Source: a virus
Length of the DNA: 20,457 nt
Strand: one strand, 5' to 3'
IMG/VR virus record: IMGVR_UViG_3300029319_000668
Coordinates: 1 to 20,457 of that record
Position numbers and translations under genes: made by a program. Shown piece after piece: positions 7,935 through 14,973 of the stretch (its first letter is position 1; the number at the start of each line of letters is the position of its first letter). The notes under the pieces are model-generated. The model made no database searches and was not told the DNA's origin. It was given only the letters and a program-made list of their open reading frames with translations.

Positions 7935-8197
7935 TATCTTCTCCTCTTCTTTTTAGATTTGGGCCTATACATGTTTCGTTCTTCTTCTAGGCGGGCCTCA
8001 TTCTGCTGTTGAATAATCCTTTTCCTTAATCTTTTTTTCCTATTACGAATAACAGATGGTTTTTCATAATATCTACCTTTAATAAAATCATCTAAGATCC
8101 CAGAGTTTTTAACTTTTTTATTAAAACGTCTTATCGCCCTCTCAGGTGATTCCCCTCTTTTTACATAAACTTCAATATTAATCGGTTTTCCCGCCAT
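7934..8197 (-). CDS. rpsU: Phage-encoded small-subunit ribosomal protein bS21
   Basis: 87 aa, very basic. bS21 lies at the platform of the 30S subunit near the 3' end of 16S rRNA and affects translation initiation. The family pattern is clear. VKRGESPERAIRRFNKKVK (residues 12-30) corresponds to E. coli VRENEPFDVALRRFKRSCE; SGILDDFIKGRYYEKPS (32-48) corresponds to AGVLAEVRRREFYEKPT; RNRKKRLRKR (51-60) is the basic helix. E. coli S21 is 71 aa. The extra C-terminal residues (about 62-87, ending KSKKKRRR) are an Arg/Lys-rich extension. The start has AGGGA upstream. The gene is inside the head operon between a leader-bearing small protein and the decoration-type protein. Phages carrying bS21 are known from aquatic samples. 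Replacement of the host protein in late infection is inferred. Confidence 0.9.
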   Translation of the reverse strand: MAGKPINIEVYVKRGESPERAIRRFNKKVKNSGILDDFIKGRYYEKPSVIRNRKKRLRKRIIQQQNEARLEEERNMYRPKSKKKRRR

Positions 8198-8206
8198 AGT
8201 ATTTCC

Positions 8207-8617
8207 CTATACCAAATTTTTCCACTTTGAAGAAAATATTGAACTAATATCAACACCAGCATCACTAGGAGCGTACGTGCTCAACGGTGATGAAACCTTA
8301 GTGCTGTCCGCAGGTGAACCAGCAGAACCCAATGGTCTAGTTCCCTCAAACAAGTCAACACCATTAAAGGTATCGTTGCCAATAGCATCTAACATTTTCT
8401 TTTTAGTTTCATTTATTTTTTGTTTTACTTCCTGCTTCCTCTGCTCTTCAAGCATGGAATAATCCTCAGAAACTGTTTGAACAGGCTCTTTGATTTGCGA
8501 TGTGCCCTTTACCACCTCAGAAATAAGGCCAGAAAGAACACCCTCTTCAAACACAACCTCTTTTATACATTCTTTAATCAGAGGTTTCAACATTTCTTTA
8601 AATTCACTTTTTTTCAT
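8207..8617 (-). CDS. Small leader-bearing protein of head operon, unknown function
   Basis: 136 aa. The N-terminus is an amphipathic basic/acidic helix (MKKSEFKEMLKPLIKECIKE), then FEEGVLSGLISEVVKG (residues 23-38). A charged coiled coil (about 55-80) and a Ser/Pro/Thr-rich C-terminal half with little predicted structure follow. The ATG overlaps the stop of the prohead protease as ATGA, so it is translated with the protease. The leader resembles that of the 142-aa protein at 15560-15988: both start MKK, both have I/L-K/R-E helices and both reach an EGVL motif near residues 25-30. Position suggests a minor core or internal head protein. No enzyme motif is visible and I do not recognise the family with certainty. 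Confidence 0.6.
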   Translation of the reverse strand: MKKSEFKEMLKPLIKECIKEVVFEEGVLSGLISEVVKGTSQIKEPVQTVSEDYSMLEEQRKQEVKQKINETKKKMLDAIGNDTFNGVDLFEGTRPLGSAGSPADSTKVSSPLSTYAPSDAGVDISSIFSSKWKNLV

Positions 8618-9216
8618 TTTTTAATAATACTATCTAAAAGTTGGTTAAGTTTGTCTTGTTTTTCAGGATGCTCCCGATGCTCCTTTAACATAAATGCATT
8701 AGGAGTAGATGGCTCTGACACCATATCAAAACAAATCAATTGAAGATCTTCTTCTACAATAGTTTTTCCCGCCCTTTGAGAAACAGACCCCAGTGCCCTG
8801 GAAGAAATCCCCATCTTTACGCCGGACTCCACCAGAGATTTAAGAATATTACCCGAAGGTGTATTGAGAACTTCAAGTTTGCCCATGACATTATTACCGT
8901 CCCACCACACTTCTGTTATGATGTGAGACACATTTTGTAAATTTACCACTGAACTCTCGGGATGATCTAGTTCTCCCATTGCGCGTCGGTCAGCCACGGT
9001 ATCTTGATACTTCTTTATTTCTCTTTCAAGTATTGGCTTTGGGTAAACTCTACCATTACCATTTTGAACTTCGGCCTCTTGCAGTTTTCCAGTGAGAAAT
9101 ATAACACCGTCCTCTGCTACTCTTTTCTTTTCCTGCTCGGTCAAGAAGTCTTGGCACCTACCGCCTTCACAAAGCTCAAAGTATTCTCGAATAAGATATT
9201 TATTTTGATCGCTCAT
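8614..9216 (-). CDS. Prohead protease (T4 gp21-like serine protease)
   Basis: 200 aa. Maturation protease that acts inside the prohead, cutting scaffold and the capsid precursor after L/I-x-E. Visible motifs are NGNGRVYP (residues 52-59), GELDHPE (81-87) with the probable catalytic His85, and GISSRALGSV (136-145) with the catalytic serine at 138 or 139. The same three blocks are found in T4 gp21 and related S77/S80-type proteases. T4 gp21 is 212 aa, so length agrees. The frame opens further upstream at a GTG (9234), but the ATG at 9216 is preferred because GGAGA lies 6 bases before it. A structured 78-base gap precedes it. The next gene starts within its stop codon. Confidence 0.9.
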   Translation of the reverse strand: MSDQNKYLIREYFELCEGGRCQDFLTEQEKKRVAEDGVIFLTGKLQEAEVQNGNGRVYPKPILEREIKKYQDTVADRRAMGELDHPESSVVNLQNVSHIITEVWWDGNNVMGKLEVLNTPSGNILKSLVESGVKMGISSRALGSVSQRAGKTIVEEDLQLICFDMVSEPSTPNAFMLKEHREHPEKQDKLNQLLDSIIKK

Positions 9217-9222
9217 TAAAAA

Positions 9223-9227
9223 TCTCC
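9223..9227 (-). promoter_or_regulatory. Ribosome binding site fixing the prohead protease start
   Basis: The minus strand reads GGAGATTTTTAATG. GGAGA, 6 bases before the ATG at 9216, supports this start over the in-frame GTG at 9234, which lies in the 3' arm of a hairpin. Confidence 0.65.
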
Positions 9228-9229
9228 AT

Positions 9230-9246
9230 GCCACGCTCGCCGTGGC
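9230..9246 (-). other. Hairpin in leader of prohead protease gene
   Basis: The minus strand reads GCCACG-GCGAG-CGTGGC: a perfect 6-bp GC-rich stem with a 5-base loop, 14 bases before the protease ATG. No T run follows immediately, so a terminator is less likely than an RNA-processing or translation-control element. Confidence 0.55.
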
Positions 9247-9259
9247 TTGATTATGCAGC

Positions 9260-9284
9260 CGCTCTTACAACGCCTAACAGAACG
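9260..9284 (-). other. Second, weaker hairpin in the same leader
   Basis: On the minus strand CGTTCT (9284-9279) can pair with AGAGCG (9265-9260), one pair being G-U, around a 13-base loop. Together with the hairpin at 9230-9246 it makes most of the 78-base gap structured. Significance is uncertain. Confidence 0.35.
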
Positions 9285-9294
9285 CAACATATAT

Positions 9295-9600
9295 CTATTC
9301 ATTGTTTTTAATCTCCATTCTAAAACCGAAATCACCCATAAATTGATTCAGCATATAACTCGTACCCGACGATAACCAGCTTAAAATAAAAAAATTAGCC
9401 ACATTATAGTCAAAGGTAAATAGTTCTGTGTAAGCATTTATTCCAAACAAAAAAGAACCAACCCAAAAGCCAACACACATCGGGCAGTGAAAGAAACCTT
9501 TAAATTTTTGTTTTGATGGACGGATGGCATCAAAGACCTTTCCGTAGACGAGAATCTGTGTTAATCCAAAAGCAGTTAACACAAAATAAATTAATTGCAT
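9295..9600 (-). CDS. Small membrane protein with CxxC motif (DUF1360-like)
   Basis: 101 aa with about three hydrophobic segments: residues 1-20, 43-56 and 66-84. Between the first two lies FFHCPMCVGFWVG, a CxxC (Cys39, Cys42) followed by a Gly-Trp turn. This resembles the C-P-x-C-hydrophobic-G-hydrophobic-W pattern of DUF1360-type membrane proteins, whose function is not established. The protein would lie in the host inner membrane. AGGTG precedes the ATG, and the gene begins 7 bases after the 186-aa gene. It is unusual for being inside the head-assembly block, directly before the prohead protease. T4 proheads start on the inner membrane, so a role in anchoring assembly is possible but unproven. 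Confidence 0.6.
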   Translation of the reverse strand: MQLIYFVLTAFGLTQILVYGKVFDAIRPSKQKFKGFFHCPMCVGFWVGSFLFGINAYTELFTFDYNVANFFILSWLSSGTSYMLNQFMGDFGFRMEIKNNE

Positions 9601-9607
9601 TATTCAC

Positions 9608-10168
9608 CTATTCATATCTATACATGGATGAAATACCATACGGATGATATACATACCCGGAACGCACCGTCCCTTTCTGTGTGCCGTGAGGGACTTCACC
9701 AAGTTCAGTGGAATCTTCGTCATCTGGTTCTGCGAGTCCTTCTTCAAACTCCCTTTCCATCTGATCACTTATATTAAAAAAGTTCTGCTCATCTTTAACA
9801 AACTTGCTTAAAGTATACAACACCATTTGTAATCCACTAGCCCCTTCAACATCTGGGTATGTCGCCTCCAAAGAACTATAAACATTGCCGCCCTGCACTG
9901 AGTTTAAATTTATCACACCTTTCTTGCCAAGAAATCTAAAAAGCTTATCTTGAATATCATATACTTTATCTGAGATTCTTTCCTTCGGGAAAGACACAAT
10001 CTTGTTGTTCTTTGGCATCACAACAATGTCTATCTCTGGATGGTCTGTAATCATCAGGTTCCCGTCAGTGGTTTTCCTGACATTTAGTTCCACACTTATA
10101 ACGGGCTTCTTGGGAGCTTCTTCTATTTCCTCCGTGGCCGCGTCGCCTATTTTAACAGTTAAAGACAT
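9608..10168 (-). CDS. Conserved-type head-region protein, unknown function
   Basis: 186 aa, soluble, with no signal peptide or membrane segment. The first 20 residues are acidic and probably flexible. Residues about 24-70 form a beta-rich part (VISVELNVRKTTDGNLMITD, then IDIVVMPKNNKIVSFPKE). Helical segments follow (YDIQDKLFRFLGKKG; LQMVLYTLSKFVKDEQNFFN). The tail is acidic (LAEPDDEDSTELGEV) and ends in a Tyr-rich stretch (SGYVYHPYGISSMYRYE). Proteins of this look occur between portal and protease genes in aquatic T4-like phages, but I cannot name a function. The upstream ribosome site is weak, so it may depend on coupling with the 271-aa gene, whose stop is 4 bases away. Confidence 0.55.
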   Translation of the reverse strand: MSLTVKIGDAATEEIEEAPKKPVISVELNVRKTTDGNLMITDHPEIDIVVMPKNNKIVSFPKERISDKVYDIQDKLFRFLGKKGVINLNSVQGGNVYSSLEATYPDVEGASGLQMVLYTLSKFVKDEQNFFNISDQMEREFEEGLAEPDDEDSTELGEVPHGTQKGTVRSGYVYHPYGISSMYRYE

Positions 10169-10172
10169 AATT

Positions 10173-10988
10173 TTAAATCTCGTGTACTAAACTTTGAATT
10201 TTTAGTACTTTTTCGATCATCTGTTGATCTATCTCTTGTTGCTTAAAGTCATCCATAATTTTGACAACTTCCTTTATCTTTTCTAAAACACCTTCGTTAG
10301 CAACAACTTCTTCATTGTTCATAGCTTCGGAAACAAGGCTTCTTAATCTATCCACCTCTTCGTTGAGGTACAGTTTAAGGCCCAGCCCATTATCTGAGAA
10401 CGAATTTATATACTTGCCCAACAAGGTTTTTTGCTCTTCCAACATGGAGTCACTATATTGTTTGTTAAATTTGTTGACAAATGTTTTGTAAGTTAGGTTG
10501 TCCAATGTGGGCATACCTTGAGACATGTCAGCCTTGTTACCTACAAGCTTGTCAATTAATTTATTTTCCAACAACATTCTTGTTTTTATGGGCGCTTGAT
10601 CATTAAAGATCTGTTGAACTGATGCTATGTTTTTATAGTTAGGAATAAATATAGAGTAAGCCTCCTTTGATAAGGTTTGGTTTATAACCTTAATAAGCTT
10701 GCTCTGCTCCTCAAACAATTGTTCTTTGTCAATTAAAGAAATAGATCTTTTTGCTTCAAAAATTATTCTTTCAGCGGTATGATAGTCGCAGGTATCCTCG
10801 GAAAGAATGACCTTGTAAATTTCTAGCTCGCTTCTTAGTTTTGTACCGAGGCGAAAATGTTCTTTGATAATATTAATTATCTGCCTTTTCTTTTCCTTGT
10901 CTTGCTCTATTACGCTCTTTGTTAAGTGTCTTACCAAGACCTCATACAAGAAAGCGGTGTTGCGCTTCTTATTATGTCTGAGTTTCAT
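10173..10988 (-). CDS. Helical protein next to portal, unknown function
   Basis: 271 aa, nearly all alpha-helical and charged. The N-terminus is basic (MKLRHNKKRNTAFLYEVLVR), then successive helices and a C-terminal coiled-coil-like part (about 205-270, for example EVVANEGVLEKIKEVVKIMD). The reading frame starts at an ATG inside the end of the portal gene and overlaps it by 17 bases, so translation is coupled to portal. I recognise the general type from marine myovirus head clusters, always beside gp20, but know of no assigned role. Possible roles are a portal-associated core protein or an assembly chaperone, analogous in position to T4 gp67/gp68. That is inference only. Confidence 0.55.
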   Translation of the reverse strand: MKLRHNKKRNTAFLYEVLVRHLTKSVIEQDKEKKRQIINIIKEHFRLGTKLRSELEIYKVILSEDTCDYHTAERIIFEAKRSISLIDKEQLFEEQSKLIKVINQTLSKEAYSIFIPNYKNIASVQQIFNDQAPIKTRMLLENKLIDKLVGNKADMSQGMPTLDNLTYKTFVNKFNKQYSDSMLEEQKTLLGKYINSFSDNGLGLKLYLNEEVDRLRSLVSEAMNNEEVVANEGVLEKIKEVVKIMDDFKQQEIDQQMIEKVLKIQSLVHEI

Positions 10989-12972
10989 CTCGTTTCTCCA
11001 TTTCAGAAATTAAATCTTTAATCTCTTGGTTGATTTCAAAAAGTATTTCTTCTTCACTATAAGTAGTCTGTTGTTGTTCTGTTATACCTTTCGCCAACTG
11101 TTTCAGCGGAGAATAACCAGGGGCAATAGTCCTTGCTGTTGATTTTGTCTTTTCCTTCGCATAACTGGCTGACATTTTTTTCTTACGAGGCCCAGAAGAT
11201 TTTCTCTTATCATAAGTCTCTGGCCTATACATCTTACCCTTGCTTCGAGCTGTGGTAGTTTGTTTTACCTTACCATGGATGTCTTTGATTTCCATCTTAT
11301 CATCTCTTTTTCCAGGTTCCGCCAAGAGTAGATCATCGCCCGGGACATCTTCTTCCTCTTCGTCCCCTAAGTCACCTTCGCCCCCTGGCTCTTCGTCTCC
11401 GCCGAGCAGATCTTCATCGTCAAGTGCCCCCTCATCACCTTCTAATTCATCACCAGCAAGATCGAAGTCCCCTGGGTCTCCCGCAAGTTCTTCGGAGGCT
11501 GCGTCAGCAGCTTGCTCCAACGCGGCATCAAACTTACGATCATAAAACATTTCTCTCTGATTTCTAAGAATCTCTTCATCGGAAAGATTAAAAATATTTT
11601 CAGCAACCCAGTGGCGGCTAAAATATCCTTCGGTCGCTGCGGCGGCGATGTCGAACTTAAGTTTCCAGTGTTCCAACTCTTGCATTTGCGCTATCTTTGA
11701 GGGGTTGCTAAGAAATAGTTTGAAGGAGATCAGATCTTTCGCTCGATAACCCAAAATATAAAGGTGGATAATACCAATCTTCTCCAATTCAGTAACAACT
11801 GATCTCTGCAACCTTTGTATTGTTCTTGCAAACCGAATGTCCTTTTGGGCAAGAGCAGTCTTATCTTCATCAGTCTCTGCTGAATTTGCCAAATACGATG
11901 CAGGAACTTTGAGCGCCGCGAACAGCTTGTCTCTCAAATACTTGACATCGTCAACATCACCTGTGTAAGACCCACCAGCAAGAGTTTCAATCTTTGAAGA
12001 ATTGCCTCCTCGTACAGGGATGTAATAATCTTCCTCTATACTCATGGGGTTGTATCGAAGGTCAACTCTACCAGTGTTCTGGTTTACAACTTGATTGCGC
12101 TTCATTTGCGTAACAACCTTTTGCATGTACTGCTCAATCTCATTTGGTGGAATAGCACCAACATCAATATAAAAAACTCGACGTTCAGGTGATCTAACAA
12201 TTCGATATGCCATCATAGCATCTTCAAGCAATGTTAATTGACGCCAGATTCTTCTAGCGGGATCAAGTATCGATGTACCATAAGGTGAAAACTTATCGTT
12301 CCCTAGAATACGAAAGTGAGCGATCTGCCAATTTTCAAAAGTTACTCCACCACTATTCCACTGAAACTGGATATAATTTGGGTTTGTGGAATCTTCACCT
12401 TCAAGTCTTTCAATTTCAGCAGCTGGTAAGCCTATCACATTTTTGATTCCGTGCTCCTCGTCAATATCCAGATACAGAAAAAAATCTCCGAACTTACACA
12501 TGGTGCGGCACCAGCCAAACAAGTTAAAGTTCAGATTCAATATATTGTCGTATAAAGAAGTTAAAATTGATTTAATTTCTTGGTTCGGACACTCAATATT
12601 AAGAAGGGGTTGAAGCTCGCTAGAAGTGGACATTTCGTCTGCATAGATGTCCAGCGCAGAAGCAATCTCCGGAGTGTATTCCATCTGATTAAAATCAGCA
12701 TATCTATCAGAGCGGTTCTGCGCCGCCATAATATTGCTGTGCAGGTGATCAAGAGGATTGTAGGTTGACTTTTTAAACTGTTGACCACTAGCGGATCGAA
12801 ATCGATGTTTATCTAATTTGCGCCTTGAAACCTGTCTTTCGGCCTGAGCACGATAATTTATAATCGGACCTGAAAGTAATCTTGTCAGCCTCTTAAATAA
12901 TTCAGATCTTGGATTCCTTGGGTTATTTTCTCTATTTGCATTTCGCCTATTATTATAATATCCTGCTGCCAT
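10972..12972 (-). CDS. Portal vertex protein (T4 gp20-like) with long charged C-terminal tail
   Basis: 666 aa. Forms the dodecameric ring at one capsid vertex through which DNA is pumped and to which the neck attaches. The diagnostic gp20 motif YRIVRSPERRVFYIDVG is at residues 256-272. SALDIYADEMSTSSE (105-119), DVDDVKYLRDKLFAALKVP (339-357) and the QKDIRFARTIQRLQRSVV segment (376-393) are also typical. T4 gp20 is 524 aa. The extra length is a C-terminal tail: a very acidic Gly/Asp/Glu region (about 485-553), then a Lys/Arg-rich region (about 557-613), then a short helix. AAGGGG precedes the ATG, which follows the terminase stop by 3 bases. The frame is intact throughout the low-complexity part. 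The tail may bind DNA, scaffold or neck proteins, which is inferred. Confidence 0.94.
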   Translation of the reverse strand: MAAGYYNNRRNANRENNPRNPRSELFKRLTRLLSGPIINYRAQAERQVSRRKLDKHRFRSASGQQFKKSTYNPLDHLHSNIMAAQNRSDRYADFNQMEYTPEIASALDIYADEMSTSSELQPLLNIECPNQEIKSILTSLYDNILNLNFNLFGWCRTMCKFGDFFLYLDIDEEHGIKNVIGLPAAEIERLEGEDSTNPNYIQFQWNSGGVTFENWQIAHFRILGNDKFSPYGTSILDPARRIWRQLTLLEDAMMAYRIVRSPERRVFYIDVGAIPPNEIEQYMQKVVTQMKRNQVVNQNTGRVDLRYNPMSIEEDYYIPVRGGNSSKIETLAGGSYTGDVDDVKYLRDKLFAALKVPASYLANSAETDEDKTALAQKDIRFARTIQRLQRSVVTELEKIGIIHLYILGYRAKDLISFKLFLSNPSKIAQMQELEHWKLKFDIAAAATEGYFSRHWVAENIFNLSDEEILRNQREMFYDRKFDAALEQAADAASEELAGDPGDFDLAGDELEGDEGALDDEDLLGGDEEPGGEGDLGDEEEEDVPGDDLLLAEPGKRDDKMEIKDIHGKVKQTTTARSKGKMYRPETYDKRKSSGPRKKKMSASYAKEKTKSTARTIAPGYSPLKQLAKGITEQQQTTYSEEEILFEINQEIKDLISEMEKRDETQT

Positions 12973-12975
12973 TTG

Positions 12976-14553
12976 TTACCCCTTATAAAGCCAAAAGAAT
13001 TCTTTTGCATGCTTTTCGTGTTCTTTCATTTTATCAGAAAACTTAACAGGTTTATAGCCAACTTGGCCTGGAATCGACGTGTTAAATTCTGAGTTTGCCT
13101 TAAACACTGATTGTAAAGTTGCTTTTGAATATTCAATTTCCTGTTTATTCGCTACCAGGGCTGTATCCCTAACCCAACAACCAATTGCACAAGACATAAT
13201 TAAGTCGTCATGATAACTTCTCTGTGCTTGAGGCTTACCATTGTTCCAAATAAATGTTGTCATCTCACTCAACATCCGCTTGGAATATATGGTAATTAGT
13301 CTATTTCTAATGAATTCTTCTAGTTTAGCAATGATGAGTGGTCTTGTTTTATTTGTGGTGGAAAAACCGGCGACAGCACTGTTGTGATGTTGTGCCTGAA
13401 TTGGATCAATAAACTCGTGAGTTGATTTTATAGAATAATAGATGTTTGGGTATTCTTTTTCTCGCAGTTTTTCCAACACGGAAAAGCCAACAGAGTTATT
13501 TTCAACCACCATTAAACAGTTGCCATATTCCTTACCAGTATTGAAGAGTAGTTCACTAAAAAAATCTATTGTTATCTTTCCGTGGTATTCTGCAACTATC
13601 TCCATCGTCTCCAACTTAAAGACGAGAAAAGCCGAATAATCACTTGCGTCGCCTCGGGCAACATCAGCAGAGATCATATAAGAATTTGTCGGCTGGTATG
13701 ATTCCCAAATCCACAAGTTCCTGTCCACACCTGTTCTATACTTTGGTTCTTGTGTTGCACTGCGCACGCGATCAATATCATCGGAGTGAAATACCGTTTC
13801 GCCAGAAGTATTAAAGTTGCATTCAAGCTCCTGTGCAATCTGGCGGCGGGACATGTTTCTTGTCTCTTTCTCAAACCATTCTTTATCGCGATCTGGATGT
13901 GCGTCCCAAGGAAGCAAAGTGGGGAAGAAATCATTCTCTCCGGTCTCAGCCTGTATGTAGGTCTTGTGGAACCAGTTACCTACACCATTTGGGGTAGATA
14001 GGGCAATACAGCGACCACCAGTTGACAGTGTGGGATATAGACCAGTCCAAAGTTCACTCATACCTTCAACGTGTGCGGCCTCATCGACAATGAGTAACGA
14101 CAGTGCCTCTGAACGACCAGCATCACCACTGGTTGAGATAGCTTTGATCTGGGAGCCATTTGAGAGTTCAAAGCTTGCCCGGTTATCAACGGAGATATCG
14201 GCAACCTGTATCCACTCTGGAAGGTTTTTTATTATTGCTTTTACTTTCTTGACCAAGTTGGAGGCAGTCCCAAACTTGGTGGCCATAACAACAATATTTT
14301 TATCCCGGTAAAACAACATCAACCAAGCAGCATAGGCTGCGGTTATGGTTGAGATACCAAGCTGACGGGCTTTCAGAATAACATTAAATCGGTAATCATT
14401 GAAATCACCCAGCAGTTGCTTCTGGAATTCGTAAGTTTTAAAGGGGATTAATCCCTCAATGGGATGAGAGATTTTAACATAGTTGTTTACGAAGTAGTTT
14501 GGATCTTTTCCTGAGCGAAGAATTTCTGCGATGATTTCTTTTTTTGTAAGCAT
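12976..14553 (-). CDS. Large terminase subunit, ATPase-nuclease (T4 gp17-like)
   Basis: 525 aa. Packaging motor: ATP-driven translocation of DNA through the portal and headful cutting. The N-terminal ATPase has a Walker A variant KARQLGIST (61-69, the R-x-x-G-x-S/T type of terminases), Walker B LLIVDEAAH (153-161, Asp157-Glu158), and an ALSTPNG coupling motif (184-190). The C-terminal RNase H-like nuclease shows Asp297 in ISADVARGDASDYSA, Glu351 in VVENNSVG and Asp449-Asp450 in YHDDLIMSCAIG. All catalytic residues are present, so it should be active. T4 gp17 is 610 aa; the shorter length is normal for far-T4 phages. It starts 6 bases after the 137-aa gene with AGGA upstream and precedes portal. 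No small terminase is recognised with confidence. Confidence 0.96.
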   Translation of the reverse strand: MLTKKEIIAEILRSGKDPNYFVNNYVKISHPIEGLIPFKTYEFQKQLLGDFNDYRFNVILKARQLGISTITAAYAAWLMLFYRDKNIVVMATKFGTASNLVKKVKAIIKNLPEWIQVADISVDNRASFELSNGSQIKAISTSGDAGRSEALSLLIVDEAAHVEGMSELWTGLYPTLSTGGRCIALSTPNGVGNWFHKTYIQAETGENDFFPTLLPWDAHPDRDKEWFEKETRNMSRRQIAQELECNFNTSGETVFHSDDIDRVRSATQEPKYRTGVDRNLWIWESYQPTNSYMISADVARGDASDYSAFLVFKLETMEIVAEYHGKITIDFFSELLFNTGKEYGNCLMVVENNSVGFSVLEKLREKEYPNIYYSIKSTHEFIDPIQAQHHNSAVAGFSTTNKTRPLIIAKLEEFIRNRLITIYSKRMLSEMTTFIWNNGKPQAQRSYHDDLIMSCAIGCWVRDTALVANKQEIEYSKATLQSVFKANSEFNTSIPGQVGYKPVKFSDKMKEHEKHAKEFFWLYKG

Positions 14554-14559
14554 GCCATC

Positions 14560-14973
14560 CTATTCCATGTCCATGTAATTGGGATGCTCACGATCTTGCG
14601 GCAAGTGTGAACCGAGTCTAACTCCTATTTTCTCCTCTACCTTATCTAGGACAAGCAAAAGCACTTCTTCAAGTTGTTCATCTGTAAACCGACCGCCAAT
14701 ACCTGTTGGTCCTTGTGATGCTCTATCTGATAAAAATCTAAGAATTTTACGAACCTCTTCCTCATTGTAGATAGAAATCATCTCCATGAGAGCCGCATTA
14801 GCTAAATCATCATAGATGTTTTCCTGTGCACCAATATTTGGTGGATGCTCTGACTCATCATTATAGGGATGAATGGTCATTGGGTGAGAAGGAAGTCTAT
14901 CGCCTATCTCAGATAAAGTTTGCTTGACCTGTTCCCTAATTATATCTTTTAAGTTGTTCTTTCCAAGTTTCAT
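14560..14973 (-). CDS. Small leader-bearing acidic protein upstream of terminase, unknown function
   Basis: 137 aa from the ATG at 14973, which forms an ATGA overlap with the stop of the preceding gene. A TTG-type or upstream start at 14988 would add five residues, but the overlap start is the usual pattern here. The leader MKLGKNNLKDIIREQVKQ resembles that of the 142-aa protein at 15560-15988 (K-x-x-L-R/K-x-I-R-E-x-hydrophobic). Then comes a Pro/His-rich linker, a helical part (DDLANAALMEMISIYNEEEV, then RKILRFLSDRA, 55-85), a GPTGIGGRF turn (88-96) and an acidic helix (DEQLEEVLLLVLDKVEEKIG). Its place directly before the large terminase suggests a small terminase (gp16), but the sequence shows no recognisable HTH and this remains speculative. 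Confidence 0.6.
   Translation of the reverse strand: MKLGKNNLKDIIREQVKQTLSEIGDRLPSHPMTIHPYNDESEHPPNIGAQENIYDDLANAALMEMISIYNEEEVRKILRFLSDRASQGPTGIGGRFTDEQLEEVLLLVLDKVEEKIGVRLGSHLPQDREHPNYMDME

Noticed and set aside
9217-9294. Possible tRNA or known small RNA in the 78-base gap
   Set aside because: Two hairpins are visible, but there is no acceptor stem, T-loop sequence or cloverleaf.
9417-9424. Copy of ACTATTTA as promoter of the protease gene
   Set aside because: It is within the membrane protein gene, 200 bases before the protease ATG, much farther than the four intergenic cases. Kept only as a weak possibility.
11300-11520. Possible frameshift or assembly error in the acidic portal tail
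   Set aside because: The frame stays open with consistent Gly/Asp/Glu composition and ends with an ordinary overlap to the next gene.
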